Source of the DNA: Streptomyces odontomachi
GTDB taxonomy: Bacteria; Actinomycetota; Actinomycetes; Streptomycetales; Streptomycetaceae
NCBI RefSeq assembly: GCF_024435355.1
Contig: NZ_JAMJWG010000021.1
Coordinates: forward strand, 111,909 to 175,908
DNA length: 64,000 nucleotides
Direction of reading: 5' to 3'
In this document: positions 41,427 through 49,935 of the stretch, piece by piece
How the letters are laid out: each line of letters opens with the position of its first letter
Position numbering within the stretch: the stretch's first letter is position 1
Made by a program: the position numbers and the translations under genes
Notes under the pieces: generated by a model
Told to the model about the DNA's origin: nothing
Databases searched by the model: none
The model's input: only the letters and a program-made list of their open reading frames with translations

Positions 41427-41936
41427 TCAGCGCTTGCTGTACTGCGGTGCCTTGCGGGCCTTCTTCAGACCGGCCTTCTTGCGCTCGACCGCACGGTCGT
41501 CACGACGCAGGAAGCCGGCTTTCTTCAGCGGGCCGCGGTTGTTGTCGACGTCGGCCTCGTTCAGCGCGCGGGCCACGCCGAGGCGCAGGGCGCCGGCCTG
41601 ACCCGAGACGCCGCCACCGGCGATCCGGGCGACGATGTCGTAGCGGCCCTCGAGCTCCAGCACCTTGAAGGGCTCGTTGACTTCCTGCTGGTGCACCTTG
41701 TTCGGGAAGTAGTCCTCAAGGGTGCGACCGTTGATCTTCCACCGGCCGGTGCCGGGGACGATCCGGACCCGGGCGATGGCGTTCTTGCGACGCCCCAGGC
41801 CGGCGGCGGGCTGCGGCTCGCCGAAGCGGGACGCCAGCGACTCGCTGGTGTACTCGCCTTCGACGGGCACCGACTCGCTCGTGTACTGGTCGATGTCGAT
41901 CTCTTCGAGCGGCTGCTCGGCAGTGGTCTCGGCCAC
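41427..41936 (-). CDS. rpsI: Ribosomal protein S9
   Basis: S9 is a 30S head protein whose C-terminal tail reaches the P-site tRNA. The 169-residue protein has the typical core (GRRKNAIARVRIVPGTG) and the tail KAPQYSKR. An acidic ~45-residue N-terminal lead is longer than in E. coli but common in actinobacteria. It starts at GTG 41936 behind GAGGAG and follows rplM by 43 bases. Confidence 0.98.
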   Translation of the reverse strand: MAETTAEQPLEEIDIDQYTSESVPVEGEYTSESLASRFGEPQPAAGLGRRKNAIARVRIVPGTGRWKINGRTLEDYFPNKVHQQEVNEPFKVLELEGRYDIVARIAGGGVSGQAGALRLGVARALNEADVDNNRGPLKKAGFLRRDDRAVERKKAGLKKARKAPQYSKR

Positions 41937-41979
41937 GATGCTCCTCAGGTTCTCTTCGTGTTAGGGGGTGTGGCCGGAC

Positions 41980-42423
41980 TTACTGCGCGACCTGAGTGAT
42001 CTCGAACGGCACCGGCTGCTGGGCGCCGTGCGGGTGCTGGTCACCCGCGTAGACCTTCAGCTTGGAGAGCATCTGACGGCCCAGGGTGTTCTTGGGGAGC
42101 ATGCCCTTGACGGCCTTCTCGACGGCCTTCTCGGGGTTCTTCTCAAGCAGCTCGTCGTAGCGGACGGAGCGCAGACCGCCGGGGTATCCCGAGTGGCGGT
42201 AGGCCATCTTCTGGGTCCGCTTGTTTCCGGACAGGTGCACCTTGTCGGCGTTGATGATGATGACGAAGTCACCGGTGTCGACGTGGGGTGCGTAGATCGG
42301 CTTGTGCTTCCCCCGCAGGAGGCTGGCGGCGGTGGAGGCCAAGCGGCCCAGAACGACGTCCTGAGCGTCGATGACGTGCCACTGGCGCGTCACATCGCCG
42401 GGCTTGGGGCTGTACGTACGCAC
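41980..42423 (-). CDS. rplM: Ribosomal protein L13
   Basis: L13 is an early-assembly 50S protein of 147 residues, with WHVIDAQDVVLGRLAS and MAYRHSGYPGGLR. The GTG start at 42423 gives a normal length. It is first in the rplM-rpsI unit. Confidence 0.98.
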   Translation of the reverse strand: MRTYSPKPGDVTRQWHVIDAQDVVLGRLASTAASLLRGKHKPIYAPHVDTGDFVIIINADKVHLSGNKRTQKMAYRHSGYPGGLRSVRYDELLEKNPEKAVEKAVKGMLPKNTLGRQMLSKLKVYAGDQHPHGAQQPVPFEITQVAQ

Positions 42424-42881
42424 GGTTCGTAGCCTTCGTTCTCTTCAGTGATGGGGACACCCCGGACCCGGGCGGGAACTGGGGTAGTAGGTCCTGACAT
42501 GGCCACCACGGACGATCACGACAGCCCTGGCAGTCCCGGTCGACGCAAACCGAGTACGTGCCGCTGGTCATCGGCCCGGTGGACCGGTGTAAGGGCCCCT
42601 CACGTGAGAATGAGAAAGCCAATACACATAACGATCCAGCAGGATACCGATCCAAGGGCGCACGGGTCAAAACGGCACCCGCGCACCCTGCGGCGTGACC
42701 CGTCGACGCCGCGGCGCCCCCGAGGGCGCGGCCTTCGGTACTTCCCAGCATGCCGTACCGGATGCCGCACCGGCTCCGACGCGGAGTCGACCGAGACCAC
42801 CGGAATTTCTCCTTCCGACCGCCCCGTTTCCCCCACCGCCCGGGCCTGAGCCGCCGGCGCGCACCCGTTTAAAATGCGGCC
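42424..42881. other. Divergent region rplM / membrane protein
   Basis: This 458-base region must carry the rplM-rpsI promoter. TTGGAT with a TTATGT partner near 42650-42625 is a weak candidate. The plus-strand promoter at 42846-42875 is clearer. No gene is supported. Confidence 0.4.
42846..42875 (+). promoter_or_regulatory. Promoter for a leaderless transcript
   Basis: TAAAAT at 42870-42875 ends six bases before the ATG at 42882, with a weak -35 CTGAGC at 42846-42851 (18-base spacing). The expected transcription start coincides with the start codon, and no ribosome binding site is present. Confidence 0.5.
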
Positions 42882-43847
42882 ATGAGCTTTGGGCAGGGGG
42901 GACCCCAGTGGGGCCCCGGGGGACCGGGGTCGCAGCCCCCGGAGTGGGGCACGCAACAGGGCCAGAACGGTCCGCAGCAGCACCCACAACAGAACCCGCA
43001 ACAGGGTTGGCAGTCCGGACCGCAGCAGCCGCAGCCGCAGTGGGGCTCGGGGTCGCAGACGCCGGACTGGGGAGCGCTCGCCGAGGCCTCCGAGGCGCGC
43101 AACCGCCGCCGCAAGTGGCTGATGATCGGCGGCGCCGCGCTCGCCACCGTCGTCGTGGGCGCCGCCGTGGCGATCGCCGTCGTCTCCACGAACGGGGACG
43201 ACACCGCGGACAAGCCCTCCGACCACCTGCCCAGCACCGCCGACATCCCCAGCAAGTCCTCCGAGCCCGACCCGTCCTTCGCGAACACCACGCCCCCTCC
43301 CCCACCGGACCCGAAGGACTACGTGTCCAGCGCGAAGAAGGACAAGGCACCGCTCAACGCCGGCACCCTCTTCCCCGACGACACGGTCACCATGGGCGAG
43401 CGGTCGTACAAGCAGGGCGGCACCGACGACACGAAGAGCTGTGCTTCTGTCACCCACGGCGACCTCGGCCAGGCGCTCGACAGCAACCACTGCATCCGTG
43501 TGATCCGCTCCAGCTACTCCAAGGGCGGTGTCGCGGTCACCGTCGGTGTCGCCGTCTTCGACAACGACACCCAGGCCGCCAAGGCCGTCAAGCAGACCGA
43601 CAGCGGCAACGTGCTCGCGCTCTCCGGCTCCGGCATCTCCTCGTTCTGCACTACCGCGATCTGCCGCCACACGGCCAACTCCTACGGCCGCTACGCGTAC
43701 TTCACCGTCGCCGGTTTCACCTCCGGCAAGGACGTCACGAAGGGCGACGACGACGTCTTCGCGGCCGGCGACAACCTGGCGGAGTACACCTTCCGCCAGA
43801 TCCTGCACCGCGGCCAGGTCCAGGCCTCGGCGGCGGCGACGGAGTAG
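42882..43847 (+). CDS. Membrane protein with Gly/Pro/Gln-rich cytoplasmic lead
   Basis: The 321-residue protein has ~70 residues of Gly/Gln/Pro/Trp repeats, a basic stop RNRRRK, one membrane helix (LMIGGAALATVVVGAAVAIAVV, about 80-101), a Pro-rich spacer, and an outer domain of ~180 residues with four cysteines and AVTVGVAVFDNDTQAAKA. The family is widespread in Streptomyces next to truA/rplM but uncharacterised. The mRNA is probably leaderless. Confidence 0.82.
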   Translation: MSFGQGGPQWGPGGPGSQPPEWGTQQGQNGPQQHPQQNPQQGWQSGPQQPQPQWGSGSQTPDWGALAEASEARNRRRKWLMIGGAALATVVVGAAVAIAVVSTNGDDTADKPSDHLPSTADIPSKSSEPDPSFANTTPPPPPDPKDYVSSAKKDKAPLNAGTLFPDDTVTMGERSYKQGGTDDTKSCASVTHGDLGQALDSNHCIRVIRSSYSKGGVAVTVGVAVFDNDTQAAKAVKQTDSGNVLALSGSGISSFCTTAICRHTANSYGRYAYFTVAGFTSGKDVTKGDDDVFAAGDNLAEYTFRQILHRGQVQASAAATE

Positions 43848-43892
43848 GGGGCGGCGGGTCGGGGCCCGTAGCGGCGGCTGGCCGGGACCGGC

Positions 43893-44750
43893 TCAGCAGC
43901 AGGACGCCGCGCCGGGCGCCGTACGCCGGTTGCGGGCCTCGCGGCTCCGCGCGGCGAGCAGTTCGTCGGCCGGGTAGCCGACCTCCTCCAGGGTGAGCCC
44001 GTGCGGCCGCACCACGTGCACCGCCGAGTCCCGCACCCCGGCGTCCAGCACCTTGCGGGGCCAGTCGGGCGGGCGGTGTCCGTCGCCGACGAACAGCAGC
44101 GCCCCGATCAGCGAGCGCACCATGTTGTGGCAGAAGGCGTCCGCCCGCACCGTCGCGGTGATCAATCCGTCCGCGCCGCGTTCCAGGGCGAGCTGCTGGA
44201 GGGTGCGGATGGTGGTGGCACCGTCACGCTTCTTGCAGTAGGCCGCGAAGTCGTGCTCTCCGACGAGCCGCTGCGCCGCCTCGTTCATCGCGGCCACGTC
44301 CAGCGACCAGTCGTGCCAGAGCACATGGCCGCGCAGCAACGGGTCGACGCCGCCGGGGTGATCGGAGATCCGGTAGGCGTAGCGGCGCCAGACGGCCGAG
44401 AAACGCGCGTTGAAGCCGCTGGGCGCCGCGCTGACGGACCACACCCGCACATCGCGCGGCAGCCGCCCGGCGAGCCGCTTCGGCAGCTTCTCGTGGTGCT
44501 CGGCCCACAGCTCGGCGGGCAGGTCGACATGGGCCACCTGGCCGCGTGCGTGCACGCCGGCGTCGGTGCGCCCGGCCACGGTCAGCTCGTATGTCCCAGC
44601 AGAGCGCAGCACGACACGCAGGGCGTCCTCCACCTCGCCCTGCACGGTGCGCCGCCCCCCGGCCTGCTTGGCCCAGCCGTGGAACTCCGCCCCGTCGTAT
44701 GCGAGGTCCAACCGCACCCGTACGTGTCCGGGTGCCACGTCGTCCGCCAC
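43893..44750 (-). CDS. truA: tRNA pseudouridine synthase A
   Basis: TruA modifies positions 38-40 of tRNA anticodon arms. The 285-residue protein has the catalytic aspartate in VAGRTDAGVHARGQVAH, DLAYDGAEFHGWA at the start and FCHNMVRSLIGALL. I prefer GTG 44750 because GAGGAG lies seven bases upstream; GTG 44771 would add seven residues. It ends the rplQ side of the cluster, behind a strong terminator. Confidence 0.95.
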   Translation of the reverse strand: MADDVAPGHVRVRLDLAYDGAEFHGWAKQAGGRRTVQGEVEDALRVVLRSAGTYELTVAGRTDAGVHARGQVAHVDLPAELWAEHHEKLPKRLAGRLPRDVRVWSVSAAPSGFNARFSAVWRRYAYRISDHPGGVDPLLRGHVLWHDWSLDVAAMNEAAQRLVGEHDFAAYCKKRDGATTIRTLQQLALERGADGLITATVRADAFCHNMVRSLIGALLFVGDGHRPPDWPRKVLDAGVRDSAVHVVRPHGLTLEEVGYPADELLAARSREARNRRTAPGAASCC

Positions 44751-44832
44751 GGGACCGCTCCTCTCCCTCACGGCCGCGCCGGGCCGAACCTGCTGCTGTG
44801 TGCACGACCCCGTACCCCGCCAGGGACGCAGA

Positions 44833-44875
44833 ACAGGGCCCGTGGTCCCGGCGAACCGGGGACCACGGGCCCTGT
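44833..44875 (-). terminator. Terminator after rplQ
   Basis: A perfect 17-bp stem (left arm ACAGGGCCCGTGGTCCC) with a 9-base loop begins 21 bases past the rplQ stop. It probably ends the alpha operon before truA. Confidence 0.88.
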
Positions 44876-44895
44876 CACGCGCGGGGCGCCGGAAC

Positions 44896-45408
44896 TCAGG
44901 AGTCCTTGGACTCCTCGGTGCCCTCGGCCTCGGCCGGAGCCTCAGCCTCGGTCGCCTCGTCCGCCTTGGCCTCGGCCTTCTTGGCGGTGTCCTCCTTGAC
45001 GGCGCGCTTGGTCGCCGCCTCGGCCTCGCCGGTGGCCTGCTGGGCCACGGTGAGGGCCTCCACCAGCTCGATCACGGCCATGGGCGCGTTGTCGCCCCGG
45101 CGGTTGCCGATCTTGGTGATACGGGTGTAACCACCCGGCCGGTTCTCGTAGCGCGGGCCGATCTCCGTGAAGAGCGTGTGGACGACGCCCTTGTCGGTGA
45201 TCACCTGAAGCACCTGACGGCGGTTGTGAAGGTCGCCCTTCTTCGCCTTGGTGATCAGACGCTCGGCGTACGGCCGCAGCCGGCGAGCCTTCGCCTGGGT
45301 GGTGGTGATGCGTCCGTGCTCGAAGAGGGACCTGGCAAGGTTCGCCAGGATCAGCCGCTCGTGCGCGGCGCTACCGCCCAGACGGGCACCCTTGGTGGGC
45401 TTCGGCAT
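44896..45408 (-). CDS. rplQ: Ribosomal protein L17
   Basis: L17 of the 50S exit region. The core (residues ~1-125) starts MPKPTKGARLGGSAAHERL. A 45-residue Ala/Glu/Lys-rich tail makes it 170 residues, longer than in E. coli (127). AGGAGA precedes the ATG. It lies 215 bases downstream of rpoA, across a region with a repeat arm. Confidence 0.98.
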   Translation of the reverse strand: MPKPTKGARLGGSAAHERLILANLARSLFEHGRITTTQAKARRLRPYAERLITKAKKGDLHNRRQVLQVITDKGVVHTLFTEIGPRYENRPGGYTRITKIGNRRGDNAPMAVIELVEALTVAQQATGEAEAATKRAVKEDTAKKAEAKADEATEAEAPAEAEGTEESKDS

Positions 45409-45501
45409 CGTGTTTCTCCTAGGTGTCTGCCCCGGCCGTGTCAGGTACCGGGGTCAGTATCCGAGCGGGCGGGGTTGCCCGTCGGAGACCCCACGCCCCG
45501 T

Positions 45502-45523
45502 AAGGGGCGCGGGGAACTGCGCG
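45502..45523. repeat. Single arm of the dispersed repeat (copy C)
   Basis: AAGGGGCGCGGGGAACTGCGCG matches the terminal arms of copies A, B and D, but the partner arm and interior are missing. It lies between rpoA and rplQ. The preceding CGCCCC forms a tight hairpin with GGGGCG through a GTAA loop. Confidence 0.65.
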
Positions 45524-45572
45524 GCCGGCCAGGGACCGGCCCGCAGTGAGCATCCGGCGACGAGTCCCGAGC

Positions 45573-45590
45573 TCAGTACTGCTCGGTCTC
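45573..45590. repeat. Duplicate of the rpoA 3' end
   Basis: The 18 bases TCAGTACTGCTCGGTCTC equal the last 18 bases of rpoA (45624-45641), and with one mismatch the match runs to 22. The copy lies 51 bases downstream of the gene end and still encodes ETEQY-stop on the minus strand. Confidence 0.85.
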
Positions 45591-45623
45591 GACGTTGCGA
45601 TCCTCTGGGGTACCCCCAGCCAA

Positions 45624-46646
45624 TCAGTACTGCTCGGTCTCCACGAACCCGGCATCGGCGTCGTCGTCGGCGCCGAAGGCGTCCGCCGCAGCCGTCGGGT
45701 CGAATCCGGGCGGGCTGTCCTTGAGCGCCAGGCCCATGCCGGCCAGCTTCGCCTTGACCTCGTCGATCGACTTCGCACCGAAGTTGCGGATGTCGAGCAG
45801 GTCCGCCTCGGAGCGCGCAACGAGCTCACCCACGGAGTGGATGCCCTCACGCTTGAGGCAGTTGTACGACCGGACGGTGAGCTCCAGCTCCTCGATCGGC
45901 AGCGCGAGATCGGCGGCGAGCGCGGCGTCCGTCGGGGACGGACCCATGTCGATGCCCTCGGCGTCGATGTTCAGCTCGCGGGCCAGGCCGAACAGCTCGA
46001 CCAGGGTCTTACCGGCCGACGCCATGGCGTCACGCGGCCGCATGGCCTGCTTGGTCTCGACGTCGACGATCAGCTTGTCGAAGTCGGTGCGCTGCTCGAC
46101 ACGGGTCGCCTCGACCTTGTACGTGACCTTGAGCACCGGCGAGTAGATCGAGTCCACCGGGACCCGGCCGATCTCCTGGCCGACCTGCTTGTTCTGCACG
46201 GCGGAGACATAGCCGCGACCGCGCTCGACGGTCAGCTCCATCTCCAGCTTGCCCTTGCTGTTGAGCGTGGCGAGGACCAGGTCGGGGTTGTGCACCTCGA
46301 CACCGGCGGGCGGCGCGATGTCGGCGGCGGTGACCAGGCCGGGGCCCTGCTTGCGCAGGTACATCACGACGGGCTCGTCGTGCTCGCTGCTCACGACCAG
46401 CTGCTTGATGTTGAGGATGAGGTCGGTGACGTCCTCCTTGACGCCCGGCACGGTGGTGAACTCGTGCAGGACACCGTCGATGCGGATGGACGTGACCGCC
46501 GCACCCGGGATCGAGGAGAGGAGCGTACGGCGCAGGGAGTTGCCGAGGGTGTAGCCGAAGCCCGGCTCCAGCGGCTCGATCACGAACCGGGAGCGGAACT
46601 CGTCGACGACCTCTTCGGTCAACGAGGGACGCTGAGCGATCAGCAT
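45624..46646 (-). CDS. rpoA: RNA polymerase alpha subunit
   Basis: The 340-residue protein has the N-terminal assembly domain (for example GFGYTLGNSLRRTLLSSIPGAAV) and the C-terminal DNA/activator-binding domain (SYNCLKREGIHSVGEL ... FGAKSIDEVKAKLAGMGL). The acidic end GFVETEQY is repeated downstream. The ATG follows AAGGAT. It is separated from rpsK by 278 bases containing hairpins, so it may also be transcribed independently. Confidence 0.98.
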   Translation of the reverse strand: MLIAQRPSLTEEVVDEFRSRFVIEPLEPGFGYTLGNSLRRTLLSSIPGAAVTSIRIDGVLHEFTTVPGVKEDVTDLILNIKQLVVSSEHDEPVVMYLRKQGPGLVTAADIAPPAGVEVHNPDLVLATLNSKGKLEMELTVERGRGYVSAVQNKQVGQEIGRVPVDSIYSPVLKVTYKVEATRVEQRTDFDKLIVDVETKQAMRPRDAMASAGKTLVELFGLARELNIDAEGIDMGPSPTDAALAADLALPIEELELTVRSYNCLKREGIHSVGELVARSEADLLDIRNFGAKSIDEVKAKLAGMGLALKDSPPGFDPTAAADAFGADDDADAGFVETEQY

Positions 46647-46747
46647 GTGGTGATCAGATCCTTCTGTCGTGGGCGCCCGCTATATGACGCCCGACGGGGA
46701 CCGTGTGCATGACGACGGCGCGTGGCCGCCCACACGGCGTACTGCAA

Positions 46748-46791
46748 GGGTACGGGTGGCGGGTCCCGAAGGAACCGCGCCACCCGTACCC
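46748..46791 (-). terminator. Hairpin between rpsK and rpoA
   Basis: A perfect 14-bp stem (GGGTACGGGTGGCG with CGCCACCCGTACCC) with a 16-base loop lies between rpsK and rpoA. It could attenuate read-through from the ribosomal genes into rpoA. Confidence 0.7.
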
Positions 46792-46819
46792 GAAACCCGG
46801 ATCACAGGGACCCGAGGCA

Positions 46820-46856
46820 GACCTCAGACCCGGCGCCGCTTGGGCGGACGGCAGCC
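46820..46856. repeat. Duplicate of the rpsK 3' end
   Basis: A 37-base exact direct repeat of 46921-46957, which contains the last codons and stop of rpsK. The copies are 101 bases apart start to start. The minus-strand copy would read CRPPKRRRV then stop, like the gene end. Confidence 0.95.
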
Positions 46857-46867
46857 GTACTGCGACC

Positions 46868-46887
46868 TGTGGGGGACGACCCCCACA
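46868..46887 (-). terminator. Small hairpin in the rpsK 3' region
   Basis: An 8-bp stem (TGTGGGGG with CCCCCACA) and ACGA loop lie between the two copies of the rpsK end. Confidence 0.5.
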
Positions 46888-46924
46888 CCCCCAGCCGGAC
46901 ACCGAACCGCGGCCGGATCGGACC

Positions 46925-47329
46925 TCAGACCCGGCGCCGCTTGGGCGGACGGCAGCCATTGTGCGGGGTCGGGGTGACGTCCTGGATGGAGCCGACCTCG
47001 AGGCCGGTGGCCTGGAGGGAGCGGATCGCGGTCTCGCGGCCGGAGCCCGGGCCCTTGACGAAGACGTCCACCTTGCGCATGCCGTGCTCCTGCGCGCGGC
47101 GGGCGGCCGACTCGGCGGCCATCTGCGCGGCGAACGGGGTCGACTTGCGCGAGCCCTTGAAGCCGACGTGGCCGGCGGAGGCCCAGGAGATCACGTTGCC
47201 GGTCGGGTCGGTGATCGAGACGATGGTGTTGTTGAACGTGCTCTTGATGTGGGCGTGCCCGTGAGCGACGTTCTTCTTTTCCTTGCGGCGCACCTTCTTG
47301 GTAGCGCCCTGGCGGCCCTTCGGAGGCAT
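46925..47329 (-). CDS. rpsK: Ribosomal protein S11
   Basis: S11 of the 30S platform, 134 residues, with NVAHGHAHIKSTFNNTIVSITD and the basic end PHNGCRPPKRRRV. GGGAGA lies before the ATG. It follows rpsM by 60 bases in the usual order. rpsD is not in this cluster, as in other Streptomyces. Confidence 0.98.
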   Translation of the reverse strand: MPPKGRQGATKKVRRKEKKNVAHGHAHIKSTFNNTIVSITDPTGNVISWASAGHVGFKGSRKSTPFAAQMAAESAARRAQEHGMRKVDVFVKGPGSGRETAIRSLQATGLEVGSIQDVTPTPHNGCRPPKRRRV

Positions 47330-47389
47330 GTATTTCTCCCGTGGAGGTGGTCGGTCCCGCAGCGTTCGCTGTCGATCGACCGCTGAGGA

Positions 47390-47770
47390 CTACTTCTTGC
47401 CCGGCTTCTTCTTGCCGGCGATGGCGCGACGCGGACCCTTGCGGGTGCGCGCGTTGGTGCTGGTGCGCTGGCCGTGGACGGGCAGGCCACGGCGGTGCCG
47501 CAGACCCTGGTAGCAGCCGATCTCGACCTTGCGGCGGATGTCGGCGGCCACCTCACGGCGGAGGTCACCCTCGGTCTTGATGTTGTTGTCCACGTACTCG
47601 CGGATCTTGACGAGGTCCTCTTCGGACAGGTCGCGGACGCGGGTGTCGGGGTTCACGCCCGTGGCCGCCAGCGCCTGCTGGGAGAGGGTCCGGCCGATGC
47701 CGAACACGTAGGTGAGGGCGACTTCCACGCGCTTGTCGCGCGGGATGTCAACACCGGAAACGCGTGCCAT
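47390..47770 (-). CDS. rpsM: Ribosomal protein S13
   Basis: S13 of the 30S head, 126 residues, with ARVSGVDIPRDKRVEVALTY at the start and the rRNA-binding GLRHRRGLPVHGQRT. ATG 47770 begins the family sequence; in-frame sequence upstream is not conserved. A 252-base gap to rpmJ contains no gene. Confidence 0.98.
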   Translation of the reverse strand: MARVSGVDIPRDKRVEVALTYVFGIGRTLSQQALAATGVNPDTRVRDLSEEDLVKIREYVDNNIKTEGDLRREVAADIRRKVEIGCYQGLRHRRGLPVHGQRTSTNARTRKGPRRAIAGKKKPGKK

Positions 47771-48022
47771 GCAATGGCTCCAGTTGCTTCTCGGAGGTCT
47801 GTCGCAGTGCCGCCTCCCAGCCGCCAGCCTCGCCGCCGGCACATTCGTCCGGCGGCGATTTGGTACGACTGGGTCCCCGGCCTCCGACCGGAGGTATCGG
47901 ATCCACGAGTACCTCCCAGGCGGCCTGAGCCGTCCGGGAGGGTGGATCCGGGCCCTGCGTAGGAACGTATCGTGCTGCGTCGCGTGAAAATCTGCGGTGC
48001 AAGAAGGGGGATGGCCCCCGCG

Positions 48023-48136
48023 TCAGCCCTGGCGCTGCTTGTGGCGCGGGTTGTCGCAGATGACCATGACCCGACCGTGACGGCGGATCACCCTGCACTT
48101 GTCGCAGATCTTCTTGACGCTCGGCTTGACCTTCAT
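48023..48136 (-). CDS. rpmJ: Ribosomal protein L36 (zinc form)
   Basis: The 37-residue protein begins MKVKPSVKKIC and binds zinc through Cys11, Cys14, Cys27 and His32. GGAGAA precedes the ATG. A second, zinc-free paralogue is often present elsewhere in Streptomyces and induced by zinc starvation. Confidence 0.97.
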   Translation of the reverse strand: MKVKPSVKKICDKCRVIRRHGRVMVICDNPRHKQRQG

Positions 48137-48194
48137 GGGATCGAGGTTCTCCGGGTCAGTGCCACACCCCACGGGAGCGGGGCGCAGGCAAGAT

Positions 48195-48416
48195 CTACTT
48201 GTAGCGGTAAACGATCCGGCCGCGCGTGAGGTCGTACGGAGACAGCTCCACCACGACCCGGTCGTCAGGGAGGATGCGGATGTAGTGCATGCGCATCTTG
48301 CCGCTGATGTGCGCCAGGACCTGGTGGCCGTTCTGGAGCTCGACCTTGAACATTGCGTTCGGAAGAGACTCGACGACAGTGCCCTCGATCTCGATGGCAC
48401 CTTGCTTCTTGGCCAC
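48195..48416 (-). CDS. infA: Translation initiation factor IF-1
   Basis: IF-1 occupies the ribosomal A site during initiation. The 73-residue OB-fold protein reads IEIEGTVVESLPNAMFKVEL and ends VIYR-like RIVYRYK. The start is GTG 48416 behind GAAGGG. It is first of the infA-rpmJ-rpsM-rpsK run. Confidence 0.98.
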   Translation of the reverse strand: MAKKQGAIEIEGTVVESLPNAMFKVELQNGHQVLAHISGKMRMHYIRILPDDRVVVELSPYDLTRGRIVYRYK

Positions 48417-48757
48417 GCTTCGCCCTTCGAATCGACTACCTGAGCCGACTCCCGATGGCCCCCACGCCTTTGCGGGACCTCACCCGGGGATGGGCAGGGT
48501 GGACGCGGACCGCATGAGCGCCGTGGCCCCTAGGGGCGGGGGAAACGCATGCGAAGACGCGGGTGCACGAGAGCCGACGAGTCAGTCTACGTCAGTGCAC
48601 CCGGAAAGACGAATCGCCCTTACGGCACGCGACCCGCTGAGGAGATGGATTCCCGGCCGCACAGATCATTATGCAGCGGGCGCCGGGCTGTCGCTCGCGA
48701 CTTGGCGTGGGGGTGTCCCCGGGCTCCTGAGACCGTGCGTCGGGGTCTCCCCTGGCC
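48417..48757. other. infA promoter region
   Basis: The 341 bases between map and infA hold a candidate promoter at 48584-48613. No gene is supported. Confidence 0.5.
48584..48613 (-). promoter_or_regulatory. Candidate promoter of infA-rpmJ-rpsM-rpsK
   Basis: Minus-strand TTCGTC (48613-48608) and TAGACT (48589-48584) are 18 bases apart, with the -10 close to the Streptomyces vegetative consensus. Start would be about 160 bases before infA. Confidence 0.45.
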
Positions 48758-49600
48758 TCAAGACGTTGCGGAAGGGTCCGGGGCGATGGTGATCCCGTAC
48801 TCCGCGAGCTTCGCCTTGCCCCCGTCCGGCGCGGTGAGCACCAGGGGGCCCTCCTCGGTGAGGGCGATGGTGTGCTCCCAGTGCGAGGACCAGCTGCCGT
48901 CGAGGGTGACCACGGTCCACTCGTCGTCGAGCACCTCGGTCTTCGGTGTGCCGAGGCTCACCATGGGCTCGATGGCCAGGCAGAACCCGGGCACCAGGCG
49001 GGGGCCCTTGCCGCGCCGCCGCTCCACGTAGTTCAGCAGGTGCGGGTCCATGTGCATCTCGGTGCCGATGCCGTGCCCGCCGTAGTCCTGGATGATGCCG
49101 TACTTGCCGCCGCCGGGCTTGGGCTGGCGGCGGATGTAGGTCTCGATGGCGCGGGAGACGTCGACCAGGCGGTTGCCGTTCTTCATCGCGGCCAGGCCCG
49201 CCCACATGGACTCCTCGGTCACCCGGGACAGCTCGACCAGCTCCGGTGCGTGTCCGGTACCGACGAACACGGTGAACGCTGCGTCGCCGTGCCAGCCGTC
49301 GACCACGGCGCCCGCGTCGATGGAGATGATGTCGCCGTCCTTGAGGACCACGTCGGAGCTGGGGATGCCGTGCACGACGACCTCGTTCACCGAGGTGCAG
49401 ATGGTGGCAGGGAAGCCGCCGTAGCCGAGGAAGTTCGAGGTGGCGCCGTGCTCGGCGAGCACCTTGCGGGCGATGTCGTCGAGGTCCTTGGTGGTGGCCC
49501 CCGGCACCGCCGCCGCCCGGGTCGCCTCGTGCACGGCGGCCACCACCAGGCCTGCGGCACGCATCGTGGCGATCTGCTCGGGAGTTTTGATCTGCACCAT
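48758..49600 (-). CDS. map: Methionine aminopeptidase, type I
   Basis: MAP removes initiator methionine. The 280-residue pita-bread enzyme has the metal ligands in SIDAGAVVDGWHGDAA, HGIGTEMH, and EPMVSLG and WEHTIALTEEG. ATG 49600 (MVQIKTPEQIATM) is where conservation begins; a longer open frame upstream crosses a repeat and is not used. It is downstream of adk in the secY-adk-map order. Confidence 0.96.
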   Translation of the reverse strand: MVQIKTPEQIATMRAAGLVVAAVHEATRAAAVPGATTKDLDDIARKVLAEHGATSNFLGYGGFPATICTSVNEVVVHGIPSSDVVLKDGDIISIDAGAVVDGWHGDAAFTVFVGTGHAPELVELSRVTEESMWAGLAAMKNGNRLVDVSRAIETYIRRQPKPGGGKYGIIQDYGGHGIGTEMHMDPHLLNYVERRRGKGPRLVPGFCLAIEPMVSLGTPKTEVLDDEWTVVTLDGSWSSHWEHTIALTEEGPLVLTAPDGGKAKLAEYGITIAPDPSATS

Positions 49601-49935
49601 GGCGGCTGTCGCCTTTCTGGCCCGGGTGTCCACGGACCGTGCGGGCACGCGGGTACGCGTGTACGGACCTTCCCACGATACGGCCGCGGGACCACCGATA
49701 CGGCGCCCCGCACTTCGGAGGTACCCCCCTGCGCCCTGGGTGGCACCGGGGCGCCGAAAAAGGGGCGCGGGGAAATGCGCGCCCAACCACCCAGCGACCC
49801 TGCGGGTCGTCACCGGCCCGAAGGGGCAGTGTCTGCCGTTTCCCGGCCACCGGCCGGTGGATGGTTGCTCGCGCAGTTCCCCGCGCCCCTTAAGGCTTAA
49901 GGACGCAGTGGCGGCCCCAGGCCGCCTGGCAGCGC
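49601..49935. other. adk-map intergenic region with repeat
   Basis: The 335 bases separate adk from map, which elsewhere are close. Most of the space is a dispersed repeat copy (49760-49891). No gene is supported. Confidence 0.6.
49760..49891. repeat. Dispersed intergenic repeat, copy D
   Basis: The element begins AAGGGGCGCGGGGAAATGCGCG and ends GCAGTTCCCCGCGCCCCTT, with interior GACCCTGCGGGTCGTCACC and ACCGGCCGGTGG. It matches copies A and B in its ends and in ordered internal blocks, and here lies between two genes of one operon. Confidence 0.7.
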
